This document shows, in pieces, positions 36,022 through 44,494 of a stretch of 64,000 nt of DNA. The stretch covers positions 806,001 to 870,000 of the forward strand of contig NZ_JAROCB010000002.1 of assembly GCF_030433675.1 (NCBI RefSeq). Reading direction: 5' to 3'. Position 1 is the stretch's first letter. The number at the start of each line of letters is the position of its first letter. This stretch comes from Leifsonia virtsii. Its GTDB lineage: Bacteria > Actinomycetota > Actinomycetes > Actinomycetales > Microbacteriaceae. Below the pieces are notes generated by a model. That model was not told where the DNA came from. It searched no databases and saw nothing but the letters and a program-made list of their open reading frames with translations. The position numbers and the translations under genes were made by a program.

Positions 36022-37299
36022 GTGCCATCGATCCCCTCCGCGCCCGGGCGATCCACGCCGGGCTGGCTCGTTCGGCTGATCGTCGTGACGGCCCTCGTCG
36101 GCGTCGGCGCGGGCGTCGGCGGAGGGCTCGTGTACCTGGGGCTGCACGCCATCCAGCACCTCGCCTTCGGGTACTCGGAGGGCGACTTCTACGAGGGCCT
36201 CCTCGACGCGCCTCCGGTGAACCGGGTGGTCGCGCTCGCCGTCGCCGGCGTCATCGGCGGCGTCGGCTGGTGGGCCCTCCGGCGCTGGGGCGCGCGCTCG
36301 CCGTCGCACGCGGTCGTCTCGGTGGAGCAGGCGGTCGGCGGGCGCCGGATGCCCGGCGTCGTGACCCTCTTCAACGCGGGGCTGCAGGTGATCATCGTCG
36401 GGCTCGGGGCGTCGATCGGACGCGAGGTCGCCCCGCGCGAGGTCGGTGCGCTGTGGGCGGGCTGGCTCGCCGAGCGCGCCGGTGTGACCGCACGCGAGCG
36501 CCGCATCCTGGTCGCCTGCGGTGCGGGCGCCGGACTCGCGGCGGTCTACAACGTCCCGTTCGGCGGTGCGGTCTTCGCGGTCGAGATCCTGCTGGCGGAG
36601 GTGAGCTTCGCCACCGTCCTCCCGGCGTTCGCGACCTCGGCCATCGCGGCGCTGGTGGCGCGGGCGGTCGTGCCGGCGAACCCGCTCTACCAGCTCCCCG
36701 AGCTGCACCTGTCGCCGACCGTCGTCGTCTGGTCGCTGCTCGCCGGCCCGCTGATCGGGCTCGCAGCCGTGGGTTTCGTGCGCGGGGCGCGGTTCGCCCA
36801 GGACCACCGCCCGAAGTCGTGGGGCATCCTCATCGTGATGCCGCTGACGTTCGTCGCCGTGGGGGTCGCCTCGCTGTGGCTTCCGGCGATCCTCGGCAAC
36901 GGGCGGGCGCTCGGCCAGCTGGCGTTCGCCGCGGCGCTCCCGCTGATCGTCATCCTGCTCACGACGCTGGTCAAGGCCGCGGCCACGATCGGGACCATCG
37001 GCGCGGGCGCGGCCGGCGGAACCCTGACGCCCTCCCTCGCGATCGGTGCCGGCCTTGGTCTCGCCGGCGGCGCGGTGTGGAGTCACCTGTGGCCCGGCGC
37101 CCCGCTTCCGGCCTTCGCCCTGATCGGGGCGGCGGCGTTCCTGGCGGTCACCATGCGCGCGCCGCTGACCGCCCTCCTGCTGACGGTGGAGTTCACCGGC
37201 CAGGGGCCCGACCTGCTCGTGCCGATCATGCTGTGCATCGCCGGCGCCGTCGCTGTCGGCTACGTGCTCGAGCGCGCCCGCGTCACGGGGGTGGCGTAG
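36022..37299 (+). CDS. CLC-family chloride channel/antiporter
   Basis: 425 residues with the CLC fold of about 10-12 helices. GLGASIGREVAPREVGAL corresponds to the GREGP selectivity loop, with the gating Glu kept but the Gly-Pro changed; VYNVPFGGAVFAVEILL and GGTLTPSLAIGAGLG are well conserved. No cytoplasmic CBS domains follow. GTG 36022 is preceded by TACGCT (36010-36015), six bases upstream, and gives a short N-terminus before the first helix. Channel versus H+ exchange cannot be decided by eye. Confidence 0.87.
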   Translation: MPSIPSAPGRSTPGWLVRLIVVTALVGVGAGVGGGLVYLGLHAIQHLAFGYSEGDFYEGLLDAPPVNRVVALAVAGVIGGVGWWALRRWGARSPSHAVVSVEQAVGGRRMPGVVTLFNAGLQVIIVGLGASIGREVAPREVGALWAGWLAERAGVTARERRILVACGAGAGLAAVYNVPFGGAVFAVEILLAEVSFATVLPAFATSAIAALVARAVVPANPLYQLPELHLSPTVVVWSLLAGPLIGLAAVGFVRGARFAQDHRPKSWGILIVMPLTFVAVGVASLWLPAILGNGRALGQLAFAAALPLIVILLTTLVKAAATIGTIGAGAAGGTLTPSLAIGAGLGLAGGAVWSHLWPGAPLPAFALIGAAAFLAVTMRAPLTALLLTVEFTGQGPDLLVPIMLCIAGAVAVGYVLERARVTGVA

Positions 37300-37332
37300 G
37301 CGGGGCCGTCCGGCATTCGCTACGGTGTCGGG

Positions 37333-38238
37333 ATGGACGCGACGCGCACGATCGAGGTGCTCGTCTCGGGGATGGACTACGCCTGCTGCGGCGTGCCGTT
37401 CGCCGTGGGAGACGACATCGGCTTCTCGCTCACCGGACTGCCCGCGGACCCGGCCCGACCGGATGCACCTCAGTTCGCCGACGAGCGCCACAACGTCTCC
37501 GACCTGCCTCTGGTCGACGTCCGAGGACGGGTCGAGCGCATCGTCGCGGTGCACTCGCGCCTGGTCCCCGTGCCCGGCGCGCACCACCGCACGAGCGACC
37601 CCGGCGACACCGTCGAGCGTGAGGTGGATGCGGTCCCCGTCGACGACCTGCCGGAGGGCTATTCGGGTGCCGACTACCGGGTGCGGCTGCGCATCCCCGC
37701 GACTGCGGCGCTCCCCGAGCGCCCGGAACGCCGCGTCGACTCTCCCGTCGCCGAGGAGGCGACGCCGGCTTCCAGCGCGCCGCCGCCGCTCACCGCGGTG
37801 ATCGACGAGGTCGAGGCCCGGTACGCGGACAGTGTCGAAATCCTGCGCGGACGCGGCGACGCCTCAGCGACCATCGCACCGCGCCGTCCTGGCGCGGTGA
37901 CGGTGCGCTGGAACGCCCACTGCGACACGATCTCCGTCGAACTCGAACGAGCGGTCTGGCGTCTCTCCTGGGACGCGGCGGGCGTCGAGACGGTGCGCGA
38001 CCTCGTCGACGCGGCGGAGCACGGCCGATTCGCCGAACGCCTCGAGGGCGGCCGTCTGGTGGCTCGTGCGACGCTGCGCGACGGCCGGACCCTGTCCACC
38101 TCGTCCGACGTCACGCCGACGCCTCAGTTCGGCTTCTCGATGATGACCGTCTCGGCGCACGACCGCCTGACCCGGGCTCGGTCGGCGGAGCCGTATCCGC
38201 CGTGGATGGGCGCGACGTCGGCGGTCGACTTTTCCTAA
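37333..38238 (+). CDS. Unknown protein, DUF6578-like N-terminus
   Basis: 301 residues, soluble, no signal peptide. The N-terminal part (VLVSGMDYACCGVPFAVGDDIGFSL) resembles actinobacterial DUF6578 proteins, whose function is unknown. A proline/alanine linker near residue 140-150 separates a second domain (about 155-260). TACGGT (37321-37326) ends six bases before ATG 37333. Family assignment is from memory of the motif and is moderate. Confidence 0.55.
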   Translation: MDATRTIEVLVSGMDYACCGVPFAVGDDIGFSLTGLPADPARPDAPQFADERHNVSDLPLVDVRGRVERIVAVHSRLVPVPGAHHRTSDPGDTVEREVDAVPVDDLPEGYSGADYRVRLRIPATAALPERPERRVDSPVAEEATPASSAPPPLTAVIDEVEARYADSVEILRGRGDASATIAPRRPGAVTVRWNAHCDTISVELERAVWRLSWDAAGVETVRDLVDAAEHGRFAERLEGGRLVARATLRDGRTLSTSSDVTPTPQFGFSMMTVSAHDRLTRARSAEPYPPWMGATSAVDFS

Positions 38239-38253
38239 GGGTTTATATACCCT
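38238..38253 (+). promoter_or_regulatory. AT-centred palindrome before acyltransferase gene
   Basis: AGGGT-TTATAT-ACCCT is a perfect mirror with an AT core, out of character with the 70% GC surroundings. It overlaps the end of the upstream gene's stop region and lies 83 bases before the acyltransferase start. A regulator site is possible; no regulator is known. Confidence 0.3.
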
Positions 38254-38335
38254 GGCGTTTATGCCACACGCCTCACGCGAGACGACGGGCCGATGGTGGA
38301 CTGAAAAGTCTACGAAGTCCGATATTCTGCACCAC

Positions 38336-39469
38336 GTGAATTCTCCCATCCTGTCCACGCGTCTCTTCGCGCTCGACGGGCTCCGGGTCTTCGCCGTCAT
38401 CGCGGTCTTCGTCTTCCACGCCTACCAAGACAGGATGCTCGGCGGCGAGGTCGGCGTCGACGTCTTCTTCGTCCTGAGCGGCTTCGTGATCACCCTCCTG
38501 CTGCTGCGCGAGTGGACGGCGACCCGGCGCATCCGGTTCGGTCGCTTCTACCTGCTCCGGCTCGCGCGACTCTGGCCTGCGCTCCTGGCGATGTGCGCGG
38601 CGGTCGCTGTCATCGCGATCTTCCGCCACGACCTGCTGTACCGGAACGGCGCCTGGGACGCGCTCTGGGGCGCGACCTACGTGGAGAACATCGTGCGCGC
38701 CGCGACCCCGATCGACGGGCTCACCGCCAGCCCCATCGGGCACACCTGGACCCTCGGCGTGGAGGAGCAGTTCTACCTCGTCTGGCCGATCCTGCTCGTC
38801 GTCCTGCTGCGCTGGCTCAGCCTCCGCTCCGCCGCGGTCGTGACGGCCGCGCTGTCACTGGTCCCGCTCGGGATGCGCATCCTGCTCTGGCACGGCGGCC
38901 TCGGCGCCAATCGCGTGACCAACGGCCTCGACACGCGTGCCGATCAGTTGCTGTTCGGCTGCGCGCTCGCCCTGGTGCTCGTCGGCTGGCCGTCCCTCGC
39001 CCGCTGGTTCCAGCGGATCAGCCGCTTCCTGATGTGGCCGGCGCTGGCCGCCCTCGCCTGGATCGCCCTGTTCTATCCGTACCGCACCCTGGACCCGGCC
39101 GGGCTCGCCTACCACCACCGCTTCGGCTTCGTCGTGACCGGCCTCCTGGCGGCGGTTGTGATCTGCGGTCTGGCGACCAACCCCGCCTCGCCGCTCACCC
39201 GCGGCCTCTCCGTCCGCTGGCTCAGCTGGCCGGGCCGCAACCTGTCGTACGGGTTCTACCTGTGGCATTACCCCGTGCTCGGGATGATCCCCGCGCTCGC
39301 CGGGCCGCAGATCGTCCGCGTGGGCCTGGCCTTCCTCATCACGACCGCCCTGGCACTGCTGTCCTGGCGCTTCGTCGAGCGCCCCATCCGCGCCTGGGCG
39401 CACGCCCGCCTCGACGCCCGCGCCGCCCTGGCGGCCGGCCGGCCCTCGCCGGAGGTCCAGTCCGCCTGA
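38336..39469 (+). CDS. Acyltransferase 3 family membrane protein
   Basis: 377 residues with about 10 membrane segments. LFALDGLRVFAVIAVFVFHA carries the early His, GGEVGVDVFFVLSGFVITLLL and FYLLRLARLWPAL are classical AT3 motifs. Members O-acylate cell-wall or surface glycans (OatA/OafA type). GTG 38336 is chosen: TATTCT (38323-38328) ends seven bases upstream and the protein then begins just before the first helix. The upstream 97 bases are unusually AT-rich. Confidence 0.85.
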   Translation: MNSPILSTRLFALDGLRVFAVIAVFVFHAYQDRMLGGEVGVDVFFVLSGFVITLLLLREWTATRRIRFGRFYLLRLARLWPALLAMCAAVAVIAIFRHDLLYRNGAWDALWGATYVENIVRAATPIDGLTASPIGHTWTLGVEEQFYLVWPILLVVLLRWLSLRSAAVVTAALSLVPLGMRILLWHGGLGANRVTNGLDTRADQLLFGCALALVLVGWPSLARWFQRISRFLMWPALAALAWIALFYPYRTLDPAGLAYHHRFGFVVTGLLAAVVICGLATNPASPLTRGLSVRWLSWPGRNLSYGFYLWHYPVLGMIPALAGPQIVRVGLAFLITTALALLSWRFVERPIRAWAHARLDARAALAAGRPSPEVQSA

Positions 39470-39544
39470 GGCGGCCCCGCGCGGCGACCGTGCTCCGCCG
39501 TGCTCGGCGACCGGCCTGGGTCGGGGATTCGAACGCATAGCGCC

Positions 39545-39581
39545 CGAATCTCCGACGGGAGGCGGCCCAGACGGAGATTCG
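39545..39581. terminator. Inverted repeat between acyltransferase and YoeB remnant
   Basis: CGAATCTCCG (39545-39554) and CGGAGATTCG (39572-39581) are exact mirrors with a 17-base loop, placed between converging gene ends. It may act as a two-way terminator. No U-run follows. Confidence 0.35.
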
Positions 39582-39622
39582 AATCGACTCCGTTCCCCGT
39601 TACGCCCGGGCCGACTGCCGGA

Positions 39623-39889
39623 TCAGTAGTGATACCGAGCCTGAAGGACGATCACGTAGGCGTCGTCCACCAAGTACACGAGCCGGTTCGCTTCGTCGAT
39701 GCGACGTGACCAGGCGCCGGCCAGAGCGTGTTTCAGCGGTTCCGGTTTCCCGACGCCGTCGAACGGATCATCCCGCAGGATGTCCTCGATCAGAAGGTTG
39801 ATCCGCTTGAGCGTTCGCCCGTCGTGGCCTTGCCAGTAGAGGTAGTCCTCCTAGCCGCCGGCGGTCCAGGCGAGCTTGCGGTCAGTCAC
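39623..39889 (-). pseudogene. yoeB: YoeB-type toxin inactivated by a premature TAG
   Basis: Reading from GTG 39889 gives a YoeB ribosome-dependent mRNA interferase except that codon 13 is TAG (39853-39851). After it the frame is perfect: EDYLYWQGHDGRTLKRIN, GKPEPLKHALAGAWSRRI, NRLVYLVDD and the C-terminal ARYHY with catalytic residues, ending at TGA 39625. In relatives the stop position is usually Trp (W-x-DYLYW), so a TGG to TAG change is likely. The start overlaps the antitoxin end by eight bases. Sequencing error is the alternative. Confidence 0.85.
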
Positions 39890-40130
39890 TGGTCAGGTCG
39901 TGCTCGGCGATGTCTCCGGAGCGGGCGCTCTCGATCGCGTCGATGAGGCGTCGTGCGTTCTTGGGGGAGCGCAGGAGGTAGGTCGTCTCGACCAGCGAGT
40001 CGTACTCGTCCTTCGACATCAGTACGGCCGAGCCGCGCTTGGACGTGATCTCGACCTCGGTCCGGTCGAGATTCACGCGTTCGATGAGGCCGAACAGGTC
40101 GCTGCGAGCTTCGCTTGCCGTGATGGCCAT
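39882..40130 (-). CDS. yefM: YefM/Phd-type antitoxin
   Basis: 82 residues. MAITASEARSDLFGLIERVN is a textbook Phd/YefM DNA-binding start; SKRGSAVLMSKDEYDSLVETTYLL follows and the C-terminal tail would clasp the toxin. ATG 40130 has GGAGGG five bases upstream. The antitoxin is intact while its partner toxin is broken, so it may now act only as a DNA-binding protein or against another toxin. It lies 65 bases from tRNA-Lys. Confidence 0.9.
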   Translation of the reverse strand: MAITASEARSDLFGLIERVNLDRTEVEITSKRGSAVLMSKDEYDSLVETTYLLRSPKNARRLIDAIESARSGDIAEHDLTSD

Positions 40131-40195
40131 GATCCCTCCAAGTGGTGCAAGATCTCGTACCACTCGTGGCGTTGCCGCGCGCGTCCGTCACTCGG

Positions 40196-40268
40196 TGGGC
40201 CCCGTGGGGCTCGAACCCACGACCCGCGGATTAAAAGTCCGATGCTCTACCGACTGAGCTAGAGGCCC
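40196..40268 (-). tRNA. tRNA-Lys (anticodon TTT)
   Basis: The minus strand folds into a cloverleaf of 73 bases. Acceptor GGGCCTC (40268-40262) pairs with GGGGCCC (40203-40197); the D arm has AGCTCAGTCGGTAGAGC; the anticodon loop is CTTTTAA with TTT at 40235-40233; the T arm is GTGGGTTCGAGCCCCAC. The 3' CCA is not encoded in full (CCG follows the discriminator A). Confidence 0.97.
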
Positions 40269-40341
40269 GTCCCACCAATCTAGCGTGGATTCATTCCGCC
40301 CGGCGGCCGGTGCTCCTGGCGGGCGGGGGCAGAATGGAGGG

Positions 40342-40971
40342 ATGTCGGATCGGTTCCACAAGCCCACCTTCTTCACGAGCGGGATGTTCGAGGCGTTCAT
40401 GGGCGGGGAGGACCCGGCGCAGATCAGCCGGGTCGCGCACGAGACCGCCCGCGCCCTGCTCGCGCGGGTGCGCGACAACCCCGAGCCCGAGGTCGTCGAC
40501 CGGCTCGTCGCGTTCACCGACGCCAACGGCATCGACGCGATCGCCGAGCTGTGGTCGCGGTCCACGGCGAAGAGCCTGCCCGGTGCGCTCTGGCGCATCT
40601 ACCTGCTGCGGCTGCTGATCCGCCAGGACGCCGAGGGCACCGCCTACCTGTACCAGCGGGGCACCGAGGTGCTGCCGTCCATCGACGCGGTCGTCGCCGG
40701 GGCGCCGACGCCGGCGGGGCCGGCGGAGATCACCGAGCTGGCCGACCGCATCCTGCGCGGGCTGTTCGAGGGGGACTTCGCCGTCGCGCTCGACCGCGCC
40801 GCCGCGTTCTGCCGGGTCACCGCGGCAGGCGCCGCATCGATCGCGGACGACCGGGACGTGCTCGACCCGGAGCGGGCGAGCGAGCTCACCACCCGTGCGC
40901 TGCGGTTCACGCGCACGGCGGAGGAACTGACGGCGTGCGCCCGGCTGTGGCGGGCCGACTCGCTCGACTGA
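40342..40971 (+). CDS. Conserved actinobacterial protein of unknown function
   Basis: 209 residues, helical and acidic, no membrane segment or signal. The start SDRFHKPTFFTSGMFEAFMGGEDPAQIS and the body with LWRIYLLRLLIRQDAEG are distinctive but match no family I can name. CAGAAT (40330-40335) lies six bases before ATG 40342, and the intervening GGAGGG could also be a ribosome binding site. It stands alone between tRNA-Lys and the sigK leader. Confidence 0.7.
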   Translation: MSDRFHKPTFFTSGMFEAFMGGEDPAQISRVAHETARALLARVRDNPEPEVVDRLVAFTDANGIDAIAELWSRSTAKSLPGALWRIYLLRLLIRQDAEGTAYLYQRGTEVLPSIDAVVAGAPTPAGPAEITELADRILRGLFEGDFAVALDRAAAFCRVTAAGAASIADDRDVLDPERASELTTRALRFTRTAEELTACARLWRADSLD

Positions 40972-41067
40972 ACCCTGGGAGATCAACCCTCGCCGGGCAC
41001 CCGCCGTTCTCGGGCCGCGAACGCCACGCCGACACGCCGGCGGAACGGCTCCTGTACACTGGATGTC

Positions 41068-41152
41068 GCCGGGCCGCAGTAACCCCGGGCTCCAAAACTA
41101 GCCGCTTCGAGCGGCCTCGCGCCGAGAGGCGTTCTGCGGCCCGGCACTTTTT
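41068..41152 (+). ncRNA. Structured RNA (leader, attenuator or small RNA) before sigK
   Basis: GCCGGGCCGCAG (41068-41079) and CTGCGGCCCGGC (41134-41145) form a perfect 12-base stem that encloses two further hairpins: GCCGC/GCGGC with loop TTCGA (41101-41115) and GCCTC/GAGAGGC (41114-41130). TTTTT follows at 41148-41152, as in an intrinsic terminator. TACACT with an upstream TG (41053-41060) could start transcription right at the stem. The ends suit a free-standing RNA of about 85 bases or a terminating leader of sigK, whose GTG is 20 bases on. It matches no riboswitch class I recognise. Confidence 0.5.
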
Positions 41153-41172
41153 CTGTCGAGAGCGGAGACGAC

Positions 41173-41733
41173 GTGGAAGACGCCCCGGCGGCCGAACTCG
41201 ACGCCCTGCTCGTGCGCACGGCCCAGGGCGACCAGCAGGCGTTCTCGCTCTTCTACGACGCGACCGCATCCCGGGTCCTCGGCCTCATCCGTCGGCTGCT
41301 CGTCGACGCCGCGCAGTCGGAGGAGGTCGCCCAGGAGGTCTTCCTGGAAGCGTGGCAATCCGCTGCGCGGTTCGATCCGAATAAGGGTCGAGCGCAGACG
41401 TGGATCCTGACGATGGCCCACCGTCGTGCGGTGGACCGCATCCGCGCATCCCAGGCGTCCCGCGACAGGGACGCCGTGATCGGGATGCGCGACCTGCCCA
41501 CCGCGTACGACCAGGTCGCTGAGACGGTGGAGGTGCGTGTGGAGCACGAGAGGGTGGAGGTGGCGATGCGGACGCTGACCGAGCCGCAGCGCCAGGCCAT
41601 CACCCTCGCCTACTACGGCGGACTCAGCCAATCGGAGGTCGCCGCACAGCTGGGCATCCCGCTCGGCACAGCGAAGACACGGCTGCGCGATGCGATGATA
41701 CGGCTGCGAGAAGAACTGGGGGTGACGACATGA
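41173..41733 (+). CDS. sigK: ECF RNA polymerase sigma factor, SigK-like
   Basis: 186 residues. Region 2 spans about 25-95 (FSLFYDATASRVLGL, AQEVFLEAW, ARFDPNKGRAQTWILTMAHRRAVDRIR) and region 4 about 125-180 (TEPQRQAITLAYYGGLSQSEVAAQLGIPLGTAKTRLRD, split here by family convention). GGAG lies nine bases before GTG 41173. ATGA overlap with an RskA-type anti-sigma gene supports SigK identity. It directs RNA polymerase to a small regulon when released; the structured RNA just upstream may control its expression. Confidence 0.87.
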   Translation: MEDAPAAELDALLVRTAQGDQQAFSLFYDATASRVLGLIRRLLVDAAQSEEVAQEVFLEAWQSAARFDPNKGRAQTWILTMAHRRAVDRIRASQASRDRDAVIGMRDLPTAYDQVAETVEVRVEHERVEVAMRTLTEPQRQAITLAYYGGLSQSEVAAQLGIPLGTAKTRLRDAMIRLREELGVTT

Positions 41734-42491
41734 CCGACGAGAACGACCGCCGACGCGGGGACGACCCCGAGCGCCTCGGGTACCGCCTCGGCGCGGAGAA
41801 CGAGGCGGAGGCGCGCTCCTTCGAGGATGTCGCTGCCGAACTCGCGCTCGCGGCTGAGCCGGTGCAGCCACGGCCGGAGCTGAAGGCGGCGCTGTTCGCA
41901 CGCCTCGCGGACATCCCGCAGCTGCCTGCGCAGTCGGCCGACGAGACACCGGCCCCGGCACCGGAATCCGTCCCGGCGCCGACCCAGGCGCCTGCCCTCA
42001 CGCCCGCCGAGCGCACGGCGCGTCGTCGCTGGTTCCAGCGTCCAGGCCTGATCCTCGGCGCGGCCGCAGCCGCCGTGCTGCTCTTCGTCGGCGGCGCCTT
42101 CGTCGGCTCCACGCTCTCCGGCAGCAACTCTTACCAGTCGCAGCAGGCCTCGGCCCTCGCCGAGATCAACGCGGCACCGGACGTCCAGCGAGCGACGGCG
42201 GAGGTCACGGGCGGCGGGACCGCGACCCTGGTCTGGTCGGGGAAGCTCGGCCGGTCCGCGCTCGTCGCCGACCAGCTCCCGCCGCTGCCGAACGACAAGA
42301 CCTACGAGCTCTGGTACATCCGCGACGGCAAGGCCATCCCGGCCGGCACGATGAACCCCTCGGGCTCCGGGTCGACCTGGCGCGTCCTCACCGGCGACAT
42401 GGCCGCGGGCGACACCGTCGGCGTCACGGTGGAGCCGTCCGGCGGCTCTGACCGCCCCACGACCGACCCGATCGTCGCCATCTCCTCCTGA
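41730..42491 (+). CDS. rskA: RskA-type membrane anti-sigma factor
   Basis: 253 residues. A cytoplasmic N-terminal sigma-binding region (about 1-95) without the zinc-binding HxxxCxxC motif leads to one membrane helix (about 107-130, LILGAAAAAVLLFVGG) and an external RskA C-terminal domain (SALVADQLPPLPNDKTYELW, WRVLTGDM). Regulated proteolysis of the membrane part frees the sigma factor in known systems. The ATG overlaps the sigK stop. Confidence 0.87.
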   Translation: MTDENDRRRGDDPERLGYRLGAENEAEARSFEDVAAELALAAEPVQPRPELKAALFARLADIPQLPAQSADETPAPAPESVPAPTQAPALTPAERTARRRWFQRPGLILGAAAAAVLLFVGGAFVGSTLSGSNSYQSQQASALAEINAAPDVQRATAEVTGGGTATLVWSGKLGRSALVADQLPPLPNDKTYELWYIRDGKAIPAGTMNPSGSGSTWRVLTGDMAAGDTVGVTVEPSGGSDRPTTDPIVAISS

Positions 42492-42510
42492 CGGCGCCGA
42501 CCTTCCACCG

Positions 42511-42563
42511 CTTCCGCGAAGAATCCCACGAAACGCATCGTTTCGTGGGATTCTTCGCGGAAG
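42511..42563. terminator. 25-base perfect hairpin between rskA and pstB
   Basis: Arms 42511-42535 and 42539-42563 are perfect mirrors with only CAT between them. It lies 20 bases after rskA and 14 bases from the pstB stop, so it can serve both converging genes as a two-way terminator. There is no U-run. The stem is much longer than needed for termination. Confidence 0.7.
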
Positions 42564-42576
42564 AGACGGCGGGGGA

Positions 42577-43356
42577 TCAGCCGAAGCGGCCGGAGACGTA
42601 GTCCTCGGTGGCCTGCACGGTCGGGTTCGAGAAGATCATGTTCGTGTCGTTGTACTCGATCAGCTTGCCCGGCTTGCCGGTGCCCGCGATGTTGAAGAAC
42701 GCGGTGCGGTCCGAGACACGGCTCGCCTGCTGCATGTTGTGGGTCACGATCACGATCGTGTAGTCGTTCTTCAGCTCCTCGATCAGGTCCTCGATGGCGA
42801 GGGTCGAGATCGGGTCGAGCGCCGAGCACGGCTCGTCCATCAGCAGCACGTCGGGGGAGACGGCGATGGCGCGCGCGATGCACAGACGCTGCTGCTGGCC
42901 GCCGGAGAGGCCGGAGCCGGGGAGGTTCAGGCGGTCCTTGACCTCGTTCCACAGGTTGGCGCCCTGCAGCGACTTCTCGACGAGGTCGTCGGCGTCGCTC
43001 TTCGACATCCGGCGGTTGTTGAGCTTCACGCCGGCGAGCACGTTGTCGCGGATGCTCATGGTCGGGAACGGGTTCGGCCGCTGGAACACCATGCCCACCT
43101 GGCGGCGGACGAGCACCGGGTCGACGCCGGCGCCGTACAGGTTGTTGCCGTCGATGAGCACCTCGCCCTCGACGTAGGCGCCGGGGATGACCTCGTGCAT
43201 GCGGTTCAGCGTGCGGAGGAACGTCGACTTGCCGCATCCCGACGGGCCGATGAAGGCGGTGACGGTGCGGGGCTCGATGGTGAGCGACACGCCCTCCACG
43301 GCGCGGAAGCTGCCGTAGTAGACGTTGAGGTCGTTGACTTCGATGCGCTTTGACAC
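42577..43356 (-). CDS. pstB: Phosphate ABC transporter ATPase
   Basis: 259 residues. Walker [11 protein letters not shown]-loop FQRPNPFP, signature LSGGQQQR and Walker [13 protein letters not shown] are intact, with [11 protein letters not shown] typical of PstB. It powers high-affinity phosphate uptake through PstCA. GTG 43356 is the start (AAGGAGT upstream). Last gene of pstSCAB; it reads toward the long hairpin at 42511. Confidence 0.97.
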   Translation of the reverse strand: MSKRIEVNDLNVYYGSFRAVEGVSLTIEPRTVTAFIGPSGCGKSTFLRTLNRMHEVIPGAYVEGEVLIDGNNLYGAGVDPVLVRRQVGMVFQRPNPFPTMSIRDNVLAGVKLNNRRMSKSDADDLVEKSLQGANLWNEVKDRLNLPGSGLSGGQQQRLCIARAIAVSPDVLLMDEPCSALDPISTLAIEDLIEELKNDYTIVIVTHNMQQASRVSDRTAFFNIAGTGKPGKLIEYNDTNMIFSNPTVQATEDYVSGRFG

Positions 43357-43402
43357 GCCATGACTCCTTAGAAGATTTGGCCTTGTGGGTTCGGGTGCGG
43401 GC

Positions 43403-44494
43403 TCAGCGGCCGTACTTGGGGGCGAAGGCCTTGGCGATGATGCGGCCGATGAGGTTGAGCAGCATCACGATGATGATGAGGGCGAGCGCGCCGGTCCAGG
43501 CGCGGTCGATGGAGGCCTGCGCGTGCAGACCGGCCGCCTGCGTGTACTGGGTGTACACGAACACCGGGAGGGCCATCATCCGGTCGTTGAAGAGGTCGTA
43601 GTTCATGCTGGTGGTGAAGCCGGCGACGATCAGCAGCGGGGCCGTCTCGCCGATCACGCGCGCGATCGCCAGCATGACGCCGGTGACGAGACCCGCGATC
43701 GAGGTCGGCAGCACGACCTTCAGCACCGTCAGCCACTTCGGCACTCCCAGCGCGAGCGACGCCTCGCGCAGCTCGTTCGGCACGATGCGGAGGATCTCCT
43801 CGCTGGAGCGGACGACGACCGGGATCATCAGCACCGACAGTGCGACGGCTCCCATGAAGCCGTTGCGGATGCCGGGGCCGAAGAACAGCGCGAACAGCGC
43901 GTAGGCGAACAGGCCCGCGACGATCGAGGGGATGCCGGTCATGACATCCACGAAGAAGGTGATGCCGCGCGCGAGCATCCCGCGCCCGTACTCGACCAGG
44001 TAGATCGAGGTGAGCAGCCCGATCGGAACCGAGATGACGGCCGCCATCAGGGTGATCTCGAGGGTACCGACGATGGCGTGCAGCGCGCCGCCGCCGTCGC
44101 CGATGACGTTGCGCATCGACTCGGAGAAGAACGCGATGTCGAAGCGGGCGAGGCCCTGCGTGACGACGGTCCAGCCGAGGGAGATCAGCGGGAGCAGCGC
44201 GATGATGAACGCGGTGGCGACGAGCGAGGTGACGAGCCGGTCGATCGCCTTGCGCGAGCCCTCGATCAGCAGCGAGGTGACGTAGATGGCGATGTCGAAC
44301 AGCACGGTGCCGAAGAAGATCGCTCCGACGATGTTGAAGCCCTTGGTCGCGCCGCTCGCCGCGAGCATCGCGAACACGGCGCCGATGACGAGCCAGGAGA
44401 CGACGAGCATCGTCCAGGGAGCCCAGCCGGGCAGCTTGCCCGCGGTGTAGGAGTTGGTGAGCGGACGCGGGGCGGTGGCGGTCGTGGTGGCCAT
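43403..44494 (-). CDS. pstA: Phosphate ABC transporter permease PstA
   Basis: 363 residues. An extra N-terminal part with two or three helices (about 20-115) precedes the usual six-helix permease, as often seen in actinobacteria. The EAA loop reads [23 protein letters not shown], written here across the family block. ATG 44494 shares one base with the pstC stop. Forms the channel with PstC. Confidence 0.95.
   Translation of the reverse strand: MATTTATAPRPLTNSYTAGKLPGWAPWTMLVVSWLVIGAVFAMLAASGATKGFNIVGAIFFGTVLFDIAIYVTSLLIEGSRKAIDRLVTSLVATAFIIALLPLISLGWTVVTQGLARFDIAFFSESMRNVIGDGGGALHAIVGTLEITLMAAVISVPIGLLTSIYLVEYGRGMLARGITFFVDVMTGIPSIVAGLFAYALFALFFGPGIRNGFMGAVALSVLMIPVVVRSSEEILRIVPNELREASLALGVPKWLTVLKVVLPTSIAGLVTGVMLAIARVIGETAPLLIVAGFTTSMNYDLFNDRMMALPVFVYTQYTQAAGLHAQASIDRAWTGALALIIIVMLLNLIGRIIAKAFAPKYGR

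Noticed and set aside
39521-39585. GGGATTCGAAC and GAGATTCGAATC, resembling tRNA T-arms near tRNA-Lys
   Set aside because: No acceptor, D or anticodon arms can be folded around them; they are partly explained by the inverted repeat at 39545-39581. A remnant attachment site cannot be shown without an integrase or matching repeat.
41068-41152. Assignment of the sigK leader to 6C RNA, T-box, SRP RNA or a known riboswitch
   Set aside because: The C-rich loops of 6C RNA, the T-box sequence, the SRP tetraloop region and known aptamer cores are all missing, so it is left unclassified.
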